Notes: generated by a model from the letters alone, not told the origin. Shown: positions 53,495 through 62,584, counted from the first letter of the stretch. The stretch: DNA of 63,557 bases from a bacterium ADurb.Bin236 (GCA_002069885.1 MWCD01000016.1:1-63557); one strand, 5' to 3'. Made by a program: numbers and translations.

Positions 53495-54829
53495 TTATTT
53501 GTCCAATTCGGCCACGATTCTATCGATTGTTTCAGGAATATCCTTGGCCTCGACACTGCAGAAAGCGACTCTTATGCCGTTGAAACCTGTCGATGAGTCC
53601 GAAAGCGGAATAACGCCGAGTTTTCGATTTTTCAGCAGTTTATCAGCGAAATCCTCCGCAGGGGGGTTCAAGTTGATGAAGCAGAAGAAACCGGAGTTGA
53701 AAGGATCTGCGACGGCGGATTCGGGCAGATTGGACGCCATCGCGCTTTTTATTATTGAATACCGCTCTGCAAGGACGGATATGACGCGCGCCCTTTCGGA
53801 ATCGCATTCGACGCCCGACTCAATAGCCGCCGCAACGGCATGTTGGAAGGCCAGATTCGAGTTGGAAATCGTTCCGCGAATAAGCGCGCCGACCTTGTTG
53901 TCGAACTCCGCGGAGAGCTTTGCCGGCTCTCCCCATGAAGGATGATAAGCAAACGTCACGGAGCCGACTCTCGCTCCGTAAAACAGGAATTCCTTTGATG
54001 CTCCGTCGCATTTCACCGGCAAAATATTGGGGTGAGCGCCGATAAAATGACCGAAAAGAGATATCTGCGCCGCATTCTTTTCATACACGAAACCATCATA
54101 CGCATCGTCGAACACGAGAATCAGTTTTTTTCCAGACTCGTCCGCGACTTTCAACAGAGCCTTTTGCAGCGCCAGCCCCTCGTCGACAGTCGGCATATAG
54201 CCGGTCGGGTTATTCGGAAAATTCAGAATCGCGACGACATCCTGAGTCTTTGCGGTTTCCCTGACCGCGTCCACAAAAGAGTCGACATCCAACCCTGAGC
54301 CAGCCTCATTAAAAAGCCGTGCGGCGCGAATTTTCAGGCCTAGCATGTCGGATAGAACAAGATCGTAGTTCTCCCATCTCCTGTCGTGGCAAACGATTGT
54401 GTCTCCGGGCGAAGCAAAGAGGCGCGCGACATATGCAAGGCCGGACGTGACTCCGGGAGACACTATCGGCTGACCTATCAAAGCTGAGTCGAACTTATAG
54501 AACGGCGACAACTTTCTGATTATCCACTCGCGCCATGCCACCCGATATCTGGGCAGCCCGCATATCGGGGCGTACGGCGCTATTTTTTCCGGGTCAAGCG
54601 CCTTCAAATGCTTCACCACGGAAGGAAGATAGAAAGTGCGGACATCGTCTCCGCCGCCTTCGAGGAACTCTGACGATTTTCCCTGCGCGGAGCCGATGGT
54701 CGCGTTGATCTCGGCTTCCTGTTTGGCTCTGCCGCTCCAGTAAAAAATACCTTGAGGGAGAACAAGCTCCCTTCCCTCGGCGGACATTGCGCCAAGAAGC
54801 CCGGCGTCTCTAAGAGTTTCGAACTTCAT
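53495..54829 (-). CDS. PLP-dependent aminotransferase, class I/II
   Basis: Fold-type I aminotransferase of 444 residues. Cofactor residues are in order: the SPGVTSGLAYVARL loop, NFPNNPTGYMP, the FDDAYDGFVYE Asp/Tyr, and the Schiff-base Lys in DGASKEFLFYGARVG (around residue 280). Start is set at the second of two in-frame ATGs because GGAG sits 6-7 bases before it (in the first codons of the longer frame). Substrate amino acid is unknown; the unusual length and the DGASKEF site suggest it is not a standard AspC or HisC. It follows rsfS by about 80 bases on the same strand. Confidence 0.88.
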   Translation of the reverse strand: MKFETLRDAGLLGAMSAEGRELVLPQGIFYWSGRAKQEAEINATIGSAQGKSSEFLEGGGDDVRTFYLPSVVKHLKALDPEKIAPYAPICGLPRYRVAWREWIIRKLSPFYKFDSALIGQPIVSPGVTSGLAYVARLFASPGDTIVCHDRRWENYDLVLSDMLGLKIRAARLFNEAGSGLDVDSFVDAVRETAKTQDVVAILNFPNNPTGYMPTVDEGLALQKALLKVADESGKKLILVFDDAYDGFVYEKNAAQISLFGHFIGAHPNILPVKCDGASKEFLFYGARVGSVTFAYHPSWGEPAKLSAEFDNKVGALIRGTISNSNLAFQHAVAAAIESGVECDSERARVISVLAERYSIIKSAMASNLPESAVADPFNSGFFCFINLNPPAEDFADKLLKNRKLGVIPLSDSSTGFNGIRVAFCSVEAKDIPETIDRIVAELDK

Positions 54830-54912
54830 TTTTTTCTCCATATATAAATATTTTTCGGCGAAAGGGATTTAGTTCCCTGCGCCTTTAACTGCTTGTTTGC
54901 GTATTTGCAGGG

Positions 54913-55305
54913 TCATTTCCTCTTTTTTGAGGAAGGTTTAGGTTTTGCGACAGGCGCGGCGGGGTCCATCTCCACAGGCTTGCCGTCTCCCCAGATGCTC
55001 ATCAAATCGTAATATTTCTTCGCGTCTGGAGTGAAGATATGCACGATGAGATCGCCGAAATCCATGATAATCCAACCGGAAGCAGCCGCGCCGTCCATCC
55101 CGTGCGCTTTCGCGCCTGCTTCTTTCGCGCCTTCCAGCAGGCGTTCTTTCAGAGCGTCAAGGTGAACCCTGTTCTTGCCCGACACGAACAAAAAGTAATT
55201 CGTATAGTCGCACACTCGCCGCACATCGATCAGTTCGATGTCGAATCCCATCCTGTCGAACGCGAGAGCGGCCAGTTTTCTAGCGAGTCTTTTTCCAGCT
55301 ATCAA
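54913..55305 (-). CDS. rsfS: Ribosome silencing factor RsfS
   Basis: Binds ribosomal protein L14 and blocks subunit joining during starvation. It has 130 residues from a TTG start at 55305, chosen because AAGGAG lies exactly 6 bases upstream and this avoids overlapping the LCP gene; an earlier in-frame TTG is at 55326. Key stretches: DYTNYFLFVSGKNRVHLDAL and GWIIMDFGDLIVHIFTPDAKKYYDL, both diagnostic of the family. The last 20 residues are Lys/Pro-rich and variable. It lies in the usual neighbourhood with nadD. Confidence 0.95.
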   Translation of the reverse strand: MIAGKRLARKLAALAFDRMGFDIELIDVRRVCDYTNYFLFVSGKNRVHLDALKERLLEGAKEAGAKAHGMDGAAASGWIIMDFGDLIVHIFTPDAKKYYDLMSIWGDGKPVEMDPAAPVAKPKPSSKKRK

Positions 55306-55315
55306 TGATTTCTCC

Positions 55316-56539
55316 TTATTGGTCAAGTTTATCTCTGCCGAGAATCACTTCGAGATCAGCCAGCGAATCCTGATCGTAATCGTTCACCACTTCGGCGCCC
55401 AGCAGTCTCGCCACTGAGTTTGTGAATGGCGTTTTATGTTTGACCACGACGAGCGTTCTATCGTGGTCGAAATTCCTAGCGTTATCTGTTTTTATAACGT
55501 TAAAACCGTAATATTCAAGCCGGGTTCTGTAAATCTGGGCTATCATCGGCGAGCCGCAGCCGTTTTCCACGCTTATCCTGACAAGCCTGTTGCGGGGATG
55601 AAAACCGCCTTTCAACAGCCCGCCGGCAAGATACGGCAATTCCTTTTCATGCGGTGTCACATAGCTGATTCCGCCGATAGTTTCGGGAGTTCCGGGCATG
55701 GTGAAGAACATGGTATTGCGGCGCATATGATCGTCATATATTCGGGATAAAATGACTCCGTCGTTGAAAGACAAATTCGTCACTATAAGGTCGTTCTTCA
55801 TGAGTTCCATGGCGAGTCTTGGAAGATGTTTGATTATTTCGTACGAGGCCGCTTTCTTAGAAAGAGCGTCGATAAGTTTCTGCTGCCTCTCTATGCGGCC
55901 CAAATCCCCATGCGCGTCGTGCCTGAAGCGCGCGTATTCGGTGGCCGTCTTGCCGTCTAGATGTTGTCTGCCCTTTGGCACATTTATGTATAGATTTTGC
56001 GCGCGGTCAGTGTAACGCAGGCTTTTTTCCACATCTATATCAACACCGCCCATAGCGTCGATCATAGCGGCAGCGGCTTTTATTTGAAAAACGCAATAGA
56101 AGTCTATCTGGGCGCCGAGGAAGTTCTCTAGCGTTCTTACAAGCAGCTCGGCTCCTCCACGCTGATAAGCGCTGTTTATTTTGTCCATCCGCGACACGCC
56201 GGGAATGTTTACCCGCGTGTCCCTCGGTATCGACACCACATTGGCATATTTATCGGTCAGAGATATGTTCATTATCATGATGGTGTCGGTGCGTTTCGCT
56301 CCGCCGTACTCGTCCAGTCCGGCCACCAGAATATTGAATTCGGTTAGCCCGTCGAGCCTTCCTCCGCCCTGCCCCCATATCACAGATGTGACAATGCTGG
56401 GATTCACTTTCCAGATATACAAAACCACCCCTGTTGTGAGGAGGCAGAAAGATATCAGGAACCATAGCGCGATGACATACCAAGGTCTGCGTTTAACGCT
56501 CTTGAAAGACTGTTTTGCTATTCGTGTTCTGTCTGGCAT
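55316..56539 (-). CDS. LytR-CpsA-Psr (LCP) family protein
   Basis: Membrane-anchored transferase of 407 residues that moves lipid-linked glycans to the cell envelope. One N-terminal membrane helix (about 22-45), then the LCP domain (about 75-230): TDTIMIMNISL, SIPRDTRVNIPG with the conserved Arg residues, and AEYARFRHDAHGDLGRIERQQ. The C-terminal 90 residues form a LytR_C-type domain (SVENGCGSPMIAQIYRTRLE). LCP proteins are best known from Gram-positives but occur widely. The genes nadD, LCP and rsfS are in the order common in Gram-positive bacteria. Confidence 0.92.
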   Translation of the reverse strand: MPDRTRIAKQSFKSVKRRPWYVIALWFLISFCLLTTGVVLYIWKVNPSIVTSVIWGQGGGRLDGLTEFNILVAGLDEYGGAKRTDTIMIMNISLTDKYANVVSIPRDTRVNIPGVSRMDKINSAYQRGGAELLVRTLENFLGAQIDFYCVFQIKAAAAMIDAMGGVDIDVEKSLRYTDRAQNLYINVPKGRQHLDGKTATEYARFRHDAHGDLGRIERQQKLIDALSKKAASYEIIKHLPRLAMELMKNDLIVTNLSFNDGVILSRIYDDHMRRNTMFFTMPGTPETIGGISYVTPHEKELPYLAGGLLKGGFHPRNRLVRISVENGCGSPMIAQIYRTRLEYYGFNVIKTDNARNFDHDRTLVVVKHKTPFTNSVARLLGAEVVNDYDQDSLADLEVILGRDKLDQ

Positions 56540-56548
56540 GGATGTTAT

Positions 56549-57235
56549 TTAGCCTCGCTTAGCCGCTTCGCCATAGATGCCGTGATTTAATATGTACTGC
56601 TCCACCGATTCCGGCAGCAGATATTTGATGGGCTGTCCGGCTGCGGTTCTTTCTCTTATGTCCGTCGATGAAATCGCCAGCGCGGACGCTTTCAGTATCT
56701 TGATCTTTCTAAAAACTCTCTCTCCGAGACATTCCCTCGCGCGTTCCGTGTCATATCCGGGTCTTGTCGCGGCGATTACCACGCACTTTTCCAATATCTC
56801 CGGCGCGCGGCTCCACGTCATGATTTCCATGACCGCGTCCAATCCCGATATGAAGTATATTGAGGGATTCAGGGTCGTATATTTCTCAAGAAAATGGTTT
56901 ATAGTGTCTATGGAATACGACGGCCCTTTCCTGTCAATCTCTACTCTAGAAACTCTGAAATACGGATTCGTGGAAGTGGCAAGCACGGTCATAAGATACC
57001 TATGCTCGCTCGGAGCCACGGCGTCGCTGTCTTTGTGGGGAGGGTCTCCGGTGGGAACAAAAATAACGCGGTCCAGCTTGAATTTGCATCTAGCCTGTTC
57101 AGCCGCCAGAAGATGTCCGTAATGAATGGGATTGAAAGTTCCGCCCATCACGCCCACGCGGAACGTTTTTCTTGCTTTTGATTTTCTTGATGGCGCGAGT
57201 TTCGGCGCGCCCGGAGCCGATTTTTTTTTATTCAT
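56549..57235 (-). CDS. nadD: Nicotinate-nucleotide adenylyltransferase
   Basis: Makes deamido-NAD from nicotinate mononucleotide and ATP, an essential NAD synthesis step. It has 228 residues. Motif GGTFNPIHYGHLL (about 31-43) is the nucleotidyltransferase HxGH signature, and the C-terminal ISSTDIRER is the ISSTxIR loop. The first 28 residues are basic and extend beyond usual NadD proteins, so the true start may be nearer to the VGVMGGTF region. The LCP start lies 9 bases after the stop. Confidence 0.96.
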   Translation of the reverse strand: MNKKKSAPGAPKLAPSRKSKARKTFRVGVMGGTFNPIHYGHLLAAEQARCKFKLDRVIFVPTGDPPHKDSDAVAPSEHRYLMTVLATSTNPYFRVSRVEIDRKGPSYSIDTINHFLEKYTTLNPSIYFISGLDAVMEIMTWSRAPEILEKCVVIAATRPGYDTERARECLGERVFRKIKILKASALAISSTDIRERTAAGQPIKYLLPESVEQYILNHGIYGEAAKRG

Positions 57236-57283
57236 CCGCTGCTATTGGAAAACCCGGCGCGAGGGCGCTTAAACCGCCCACGC

Positions 57284-58120
57284 TCAGCCGCGCTTCAGCC
57301 ATGTCCGCCATCCTGTCCCCTGACGCGGAGACTCCGCAGGCTGTTCTGTCCTCTCCGCGCTCATCTGCCTTAATTTCGTCCTCAGCACTTCGATCTCGCG
57401 AAGCGCCACCTGATACTTGGTCTGGAACGCCCCGTTATCCGATTGCGTCTTTTCCATTTTGCTTCTGAACTCTTCAAGCGCTCCGGCAAACGCGTCCATG
57501 CTTTCCAGCCCGTTTTTTTTGATTTCGCCCATTTCGTGTCTGAGCGTGGACACAGTCGCGTTCAACCGTCCGAACTCCGCCCTGAAAGTTTCCGCAAGAT
57601 CGACGACGAACTTCTTATTGCCGGAATCATTTTTCAACATTTCGCCTAGAGCCAGATCGATTTTTCTTTCCGCCCTCGCCACCGATTTCGCCATTACTGC
57701 GGCTTCCGCTTCAGCCTTTTCGCTACGCTTCATAAACATCTCAAGCCGCTCGTTCATCTTTATCATCTGGCCGCCCAGAATGGCGACCATGTGCTCAAGT
57801 CTTTCTATCTTTTCCACGCTCGCCGCAGTTTGGGGAACAAGGGCTTTCTGCGGCTCGGCGGAGGCTTCGGGCTGCTTGGGTTTCGGCGCTCCGAATCTTT
57901 CTATCAGCGTTTGATTTATTTCGGGCCAGTCCAGCTTGCTTTCTTCTCTCAGTTCCCGTATAGCTTTTAATACTTCCAATGCGCCCGAATCAAGCTTTTT
58001 TCTCTTACCGTCGCCTGACAATGTGAAAAAATCCGGGTACAAGTCCTTGTACTTGACGACTGTGCTCTTGGGAATGCCGAGTTCCAGCGAGATTTCTCTT
58101 AGCGAAAATTGTTTTTTCAT
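57284..58120 (-). CDS. HTH (MerR-like) coiled-coil protein
   Basis: Protein of 278 residues. The first 70 residues hold a MerR-like winged HTH: FSLREISLELGIPKSTVVKYKDLYPDFF. A linker follows, and residues about 100-255 form a long coiled coil with heptads (RLEHMVAILGGQMIKMNERLE, EIEVLRTKLRQM). There is no effector domain. It resembles nothing I can name; the layout suggests DNA tethering or chromosome organisation. It lies 37 bases after a second protein with the same plan and 48 bases before nadD. Confidence 0.78.
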   Translation of the reverse strand: MKKQFSLREISLELGIPKSTVVKYKDLYPDFFTLSGDGKRKKLDSGALEVLKAIRELREESKLDWPEINQTLIERFGAPKPKQPEASAEPQKALVPQTAASVEKIERLEHMVAILGGQMIKMNERLEMFMKRSEKAEAEAAVMAKSVARAERKIDLALGEMLKNDSGNKKFVVDLAETFRAEFGRLNATVSTLRHEMGEIKKNGLESMDAFAGALEEFRSKMEKTQSDNGAFQTKYQVALREIEVLRTKLRQMSAERTEQPAESPRQGTGWRTWLKRG

Positions 58121-58157
58121 TCAGGTTGTCCGACGCCGATATCCGGCGCTCCTCAAC

Positions 58158-58949
58158 TTAGTCCGCAACGGGCCAAAGCCCTGTTTTTTTCGCGGTTCTC
58201 GCCGCAAGTTCGCTTTCCATGCTTCTGAGCCGTTCTCTCATCTCCGCTATCTGCGCGTCTCTTTCCTTTACCGCCGCGACGCCCCGCTCCACGTCTTCCC
58301 TCAAAAGCGCCAAGCCTCTTTCGTTAGACGCGATAATCGCGCGCATTGATTCCAGTTCTTCCTGCTTGCTTTTTAACGCCTGTGTGTCTTTAGGTCCGGC
58401 CGATTTTGCGTCGGAGAGTTCCGCCCTGAGGCGGGATGTCTCGTCGTTGAGCTTTCTGACCTCGGACTTGAGTTCTTCTATCTCCTGTTCCTTCTCTAAC
58501 AGATCCGGCCTGACGATTCCCTGTTCCCTCTCCCGCGAAAGAAGGTACAACCGTTTTCCGATTTCCTCGTTCTGGCGCTTGATAGTCGCCAAAGTCTCAC
58601 GGATTTCAGCGAAAACCGCTTCTTTTTGCTCGGTTTGTTTGGATGGAACCGCTGCAGAGTCCACCCCCGGGGTCTTCTCGCGCCGGATAGTCTCCAGCGT
58701 TGTCTTTATCTCTTCAAGAAGCCCTGCTTCAGCGACAGCGGACTTCCCGCTTTCGTTCGCGTCTTCCGCCTCGGACGCCAGTATTTTATCCAACTCCGCG
58801 CGCGGGCAGTACCATACATTCCTGACCTTTCGCGCGCGTATCCTTCCCGCCTTGATATACCTGCGAACCGTCTTGTCGCTTTTCGACAGATACTCCGCAG
58901 CCCGGCTGATATCCAGCAGTTCGTCGCCGGGATATTTGTCATCGCCCAT
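58158..58949 (-). CDS. HTH (excisionase-type) coiled-coil protein
   Basis: Protein of 263 residues. The N-terminal 60 residues form an excisionase/MerR-type winged HTH: LLDISRAAEYLSKSDKTVRRYIKAG, then the wing RARKVRNVWYCPRAELD. Residues 75-250 are largely coiled coil in two blocks with many Glu/Arg heptads (EEIKTTLETIRREK, ERQ-rich C-terminal). No known regulator has this form that I recall. GGAG lies 9 bases before the ATG. It is probably first in the transcript running to nadD, LCP and rsfS. Confidence 0.78.
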   Translation of the reverse strand: MGDDKYPGDELLDISRAAEYLSKSDKTVRRYIKAGRIRARKVRNVWYCPRAELDKILASEAEDANESGKSAVAEAGLLEEIKTTLETIRREKTPGVDSAAVPSKQTEQKEAVFAEIRETLATIKRQNEEIGKRLYLLSREREQGIVRPDLLEKEQEIEELKSEVRKLNDETSRLRAELSDAKSAGPKDTQALKSKQEELESMRAIIASNERGLALLREDVERGVAAVKERDAQIAEMRERLRSMESELAARTAKKTGLWPVAD

Positions 58950-59021
58950 GCTTCAGTCTCCGCGTGCGCGACGCCCTTCCGCGCAATAACATGCCTCTTC
59001 CGATATATAATATAGACCGGA

Positions 59022-59048
59022 ATTATATAGCATCATAACAAAATTCAA
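59022..59048 (-). promoter_or_regulatory. Promoter of the HTH coiled-coil genes
   Basis: On the minus strand TTGAAT (59043-59048), a 15-base spacer and a perfect TATAAT (59022-59027) fit sigma-70, with a slightly short spacer. The start would fall near 59015, leaving a leader of about 65 bases. The remaining DNA up to 59219 has no clear gene, and I see no obvious promoter for the glycosyltransferase. Confidence 0.5.
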
Positions 59049-59219
59049 TTTAGCAATCAACAGGTGAATATTAAAAGTGTTTTTCTGCGCCGCTTGCGCC
59101 GACATGCGAGAAAAATCCGCCTTTGCGCGTCAAACGACAGGGTTCTGATTGCCTTGCGCCGGGTCAGAGTGTATCATTATCATGAATTCTTGCGCTGTAG
59201 CGCGCTGCCTTGCTGGTTG

Positions 59220-60434
59220 ATGATGACATACAAATCTGACTCTAAAATGCCGGACATGGTTGTGGTTGCCCGCGACGTATGGGGAACCATGAAGCGAAGA
59301 CGCCATTTCCTTTCCCTCGAATGGGCGCGCGACAGACGCATATTGTTCGTTGAGCCTCCTGTTTCTCTGCCTCGCTTGATTTCCGGAAGGCCGGATTCTT
59401 TGAGCCGGTTCGGCGCCATCCTTAAGCCCCCCGTTGAAGTGGAGAAAAACATTTTTTCCTTCACTCCTCTCAGACCTTTTCCTGAGTCTGTCCCTTACGC
59501 GCCTCTCGCCAACGCGGCCGCTTTCAACAGGCAGGTGGCCACGGCGATGAGAAAAGCGGGCTTCGTCCGCCCCGTCTTATGGATTACTCCAGAATACGGC
59601 GCTTCCCTGCTTTCATCCGTCAGTCATTCCGTCTCTGTGTATGACATCACTGACGATTGGTCGACCGCTGGCATAACGCCCTCGCACCGCGACCGAATAG
59701 TCAGAGACGACGCTCTCATGCTGCGCCGAGCGGACATCGTTTTCGCTGTTTCTGAATCTTTGCGGGACTCGAAACGACACCTCCGACAGGATGTCCGCCT
59801 GATGCCTAACGGAGCCAGAATCGATCTTTACGAGGACCCTCCGCCCCCGCCTCCGCCTCCGCTGAATTCCATTAAACGGCCTATCGTGGGTTACGCCGGA
59901 ACCGTTCATCCCGATAGGGTCGATGTCCCCCTCATAAAAAAAATCGCTCGGCTGGCTTCAGACGAATTTTCTCTTGTCTTCGTCGGGCCTTGCCTTTTGC
60001 CGAGCAAGGACGTTTCGGCTCTTGAATCCATTCACAATATTCATTTTATACCCGCTCAATCAATGGAAACCCTTCCAGCATTCATTTCCAACTTCGATGT
60101 CTGCGCGATACCGCACCTGCTCACTCCTTTCACACACAGCCTCGATCCGATAAAGGTTTACGAATACCTCGCGGCAGGACGGCCCATCGTCTCAACCCCA
60201 GTCAAAGGAATAATGGGATTGAGCGAATTCATAGACATCGCTGAAGACGCCGAAGGTTTTTATTCTGTTATCAAAAAAGCTCTGACGGGAGAAGAAAAAT
60301 CGAACGCCGCAGCCCGCCGCGCTGAAGCTCAAAAACACACATGGCGCCGCCGCGCGGAGAGCATCGACGCGATCATCCGCTCCCATCTCGAAAATCATCC
60401 GGGACAAAAAAATTGGCTGAATATCGCTAAGTAA
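59220..60434 (+). CDS. GT4-like glycosyltransferase with polyproline linker
   Basis: GT-B glycosyltransferase of about 404 residues. The C-terminal Rossmann domain carries VGYAGTVHPDRVD, LVFVGPCLL and the sugar-nucleotide site VYEYLAAGRPIVSTPVKG. Between the two domains is a run of eight Pro residues (near residue 217-224), unusual for the family. The start is uncertain: the ATG at 59220 is used, while an open frame from a GTG at 59064 adds 52 basic residues with no family resemblance, and ATG at 59247 is also possible. Acceptor unknown; no neighbouring polysaccharide genes. Confidence 0.82.
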   Translation: MMTYKSDSKMPDMVVVARDVWGTMKRRRHFLSLEWARDRRILFVEPPVSLPRLISGRPDSLSRFGAILKPPVEVEKNIFSFTPLRPFPESVPYAPLANAAAFNRQVATAMRKAGFVRPVLWITPEYGASLLSSVSHSVSVYDITDDWSTAGITPSHRDRIVRDDALMLRRADIVFAVSESLRDSKRHLRQDVRLMPNGARIDLYEDPPPPPPPPLNSIKRPIVGYAGTVHPDRVDVPLIKKIARLASDEFSLVFVGPCLLPSKDVSALESIHNIHFIPAQSMETLPAFISNFDVCAIPHLLTPFTHSLDPIKVYEYLAAGRPIVSTPVKGIMGLSEFIDIAEDAEGFYSVIKKALTGEEKSNAAARRAEAQKHTWRRRAESIDAIIRSHLENHPGQKNWLNIAK

Positions 60435-60570
60435 CTGTCGCCGCCACGAAAGCGCGCCGTTTCCTCGCCGCCTCCACCCGGCGCTGATTAACGCCGCGCT
60501 CTTTATTTTCCCCGATTTTTTTTCTATGATGAACAATCGGGCGGAGACGCTCCGACGGGGAGAGACGACT

Positions 60571-61680
60571 ATGTCAAGCAAAGTTTACTTCACTGACGCT
60601 AGAGCGCGTTCCGGAAACAATATGCGGGACAAACTTACGGCTCTTTTCGACGCGGTGGGCGCGGCGGAAGTGGTCGCAAAAAAAGATTTGGTCGCCATCA
60701 AAATACACTGGGGCGAGCGCGGCAATCTCGCTTACCTTCCCCCTCCCATTACCGCCGCAATCGCGGACAAAGTCCGCGACGCGGGCGGCGTCCCTTTCAT
60801 TACGGACACCACCACCCTTTACGCAGGCTCCCGCAGAAACGCTCCCGATAACTTGATGACCGCTTACTCGAACGGGTTTTCGCCGTCCACCATCGGCGCG
60901 CCAGCGATTATCGCAGACGGCCTTTTCGGCGACGACTATGTGAAAGTCGATATCGACGGCTGCCATTTCAAGGAATGCAAAATCGCGTCCGGCATCTATC
61001 GCGCGCAAGCCCTCATCTCGTTGGCGCATTTCAAAGGACACGGCGGGACAGGGTTCGGCGGCACGATTAAAAACATCGGCATGGGTTGCTCGGCGGCGTC
61101 CGGCAAACAAAACCAGCACTCGGACGTCAAACCGAAAATCAGCCTCAAAAAATGCGTCGGCTGCGGCTCTTGCATGAAGAAATGCCCCACCGACGCCATA
61201 TCTTTCAACGAAGACCACAAAGCGGTCATCGACCGCGCTCTTTGCATCGGATGCGCCGAATGCACCGTTACCTGCAGATTTGAAGCAATCGCCGTATCGT
61301 GGAAATCCGACCTCAAACTGATGATGGAAAAAATGGCGGAATACGCGACAGCCGCACTGAAAAACAAAGCCGGGAAATGTGTGTTCTTCAACGCTATCAT
61401 CAAAGTCAGCCCGGACTGCGACTGCTTCGATTTCAACGATATCCCCATTGTGCCGGACATCGGAATCGTGGCATCCAAAGACCCGGTGGCGGTGGATCAA
61501 GCGGCTGTTGATCTTGTGAACTCCGCCCCCGGCATCGCCGCGTCCGCTCTTGGCGACAATTATTCTTCGGACGACAAATTCCGGGCTCTCCACAAAGTTG
61601 ACTGGCGGCATCAACTCGACCACGCCATCAAACTCGGAGCCGGTTCCAGAGATTACGAACTTATCAACATCGACAAATGA
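60571..61680 (+). CDS. DUF362 protein with two 4Fe-4S clusters
   Basis: Protein of 369 residues. The DUF362 domain (about 1-180) has LVAIKIHWGERGNLAYLPP and AHFKGHGGTGFGGTIKNIGMG. Two ferredoxin motifs follow at about 195-240: CVGCGSCMKKCP (CxxCxxCxxxCP) and CIGCAECTVTC. The C-terminal half repeats DUF362-like residues (VVPDIGIVASKDPVAVDQAA). Family members are probable electron carriers or redox enzymes in anaerobes, with no firm reaction. GGGGAGAG lies 7-8 bases before the ATG, and the adjacent gene is an enoyl-CoA hydratase. Confidence 0.88.
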   Translation: MSSKVYFTDARARSGNNMRDKLTALFDAVGAAEVVAKKDLVAIKIHWGERGNLAYLPPPITAAIADKVRDAGGVPFITDTTTLYAGSRRNAPDNLMTAYSNGFSPSTIGAPAIIADGLFGDDYVKVDIDGCHFKECKIASGIYRAQALISLAHFKGHGGTGFGGTIKNIGMGCSAASGKQNQHSDVKPKISLKKCVGCGSCMKKCPTDAISFNEDHKAVIDRALCIGCAECTVTCRFEAIAVSWKSDLKLMMEKMAEYATAALKNKAGKCVFFNAIIKVSPDCDCFDFNDIPIVPDIGIVASKDPVAVDQAAVDLVNSAPGIAASALGDNYSSDDKFRALHKVDWRHQLDHAIKLGAGSRDYELINIDK

Positions 61681-61731
61681 ACGAGGCCGCAAGGCGCGCC
61701 TATGTCAGCGCAAGCCAAAGGAGAAAACACA

Positions 61732-62520
61732 ATGTCTGAAACCCTGATCAAAACAAAACGCGAAGGAGCGGCATTCGTCATCACCCTCAACCGCCCAGAC
61801 AAAAGAAACGCCATGACCAATGATATGATGAACCAGCTCGAGCAAGCCGTCATATCAGCCGCATACGACAGAGAAGCCCGCGCCGTCGTCATCCACGGCG
61901 ACGGAAAATGCTTCTGCTCGGGAATAGATTTCAACGTCCTCGCAGGAATAGGAAACCACACGCCTCCGGAATTCAGATTTTTCCTCGCCGGGTTTCAGGG
62001 CATTTTCAACAGGCTCGAAGCAATGGAAAAACCCGTCATCGCCACAATACACGGGTATTGCTTCGGGATGGGCACAGAGTTGGCTCTCGCTGCGGATTTC
62101 AGGATAGCGTCTGAAGACGCCGCAATCTCGATACAGGAAGTCGAGTTGGGCCTCATACCCGATGTCGGCGGAACAACACGACTGACAAGAACAATCGGGG
62201 CCTCGCGGGCAAAAGAGATGATTATGCTTGCGCGCAAGATCGACGCGCGGCGCGCATATGAAATCGGACTTGTCAACGAAGTGACCGCGGAAGGAGCCGC
62301 GCTCGACGTTGCCCTCAGTTGGGCCGAACAGCTAAAGAACTGCGCCCCCCTCGCCGTCGGCATGGCAAAACGCGTCATCGACAGAGGCTCGCATCTGGAC
62401 AAAATGACATTCATGGAACTAGAAGGCATCGCCCAATCCACCCTGCTCAACACCGCAGACGTAAAAGAAGGTGTAATGGCGCGCATCCAGAAAAGGAACC
62501 CCAATTTCAAAGGAAAATAG
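61732..62520 (+). CDS. Enoyl-CoA hydratase/isomerase family protein
   Basis: Crotonase-fold enzyme of 262 residues. Both catalytic Glu positions of enoyl-CoA hydratase are present: in GMGTELALAADF and in QEVELGLIPDVGG, so hydration or isomerisation of an acyl-CoA is likely. The oxyanion GGxxxSG-type loop is CSGIDFNVLAG. AAGGAG lies 8 bases before the ATG, which decides this start over an in-frame ATG at 61702. It lies 51 bases after the DUF362 gene on the same strand. No other fatty-acid gene is in the window, so the substrate is open. Confidence 0.93.
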   Translation: MSETLIKTKREGAAFVITLNRPDKRNAMTNDMMNQLEQAVISAAYDREARAVVIHGDGKCFCSGIDFNVLAGIGNHTPPEFRFFLAGFQGIFNRLEAMEKPVIATIHGYCFGMGTELALAADFRIASEDAAISIQEVELGLIPDVGGTTRLTRTIGASRAKEMIMLARKIDARRAYEIGLVNEVTAEGAALDVALSWAEQLKNCAPLAVGMAKRVIDRGSHLDKMTFMELEGIAQSTLLNTADVKEGVMARIQKRNPNFKGK

Positions 62521-62584
62521 TAATTCTTACTCAGAGTGGAATATGCTTCTCCTATGTCAGTCCCTCGCGTAGCGGTAATCCTTT

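Noticed and set aside
59064-59219. N-terminal extension of the glycosyltransferase from a GTG start
   Set aside because: The 52 extra residues are Arg-rich with no family resemblance; a later ATG is more likely.
60574-61692. Long open frame (372 residues) antisense to the DUF362 gene
   Set aside because: The plus-strand gene has clear ferredoxin motifs and a ribosome site. The antisense frame is rich in Arg/Val/Phe/Asp repeats typical of mirrored codon bias.
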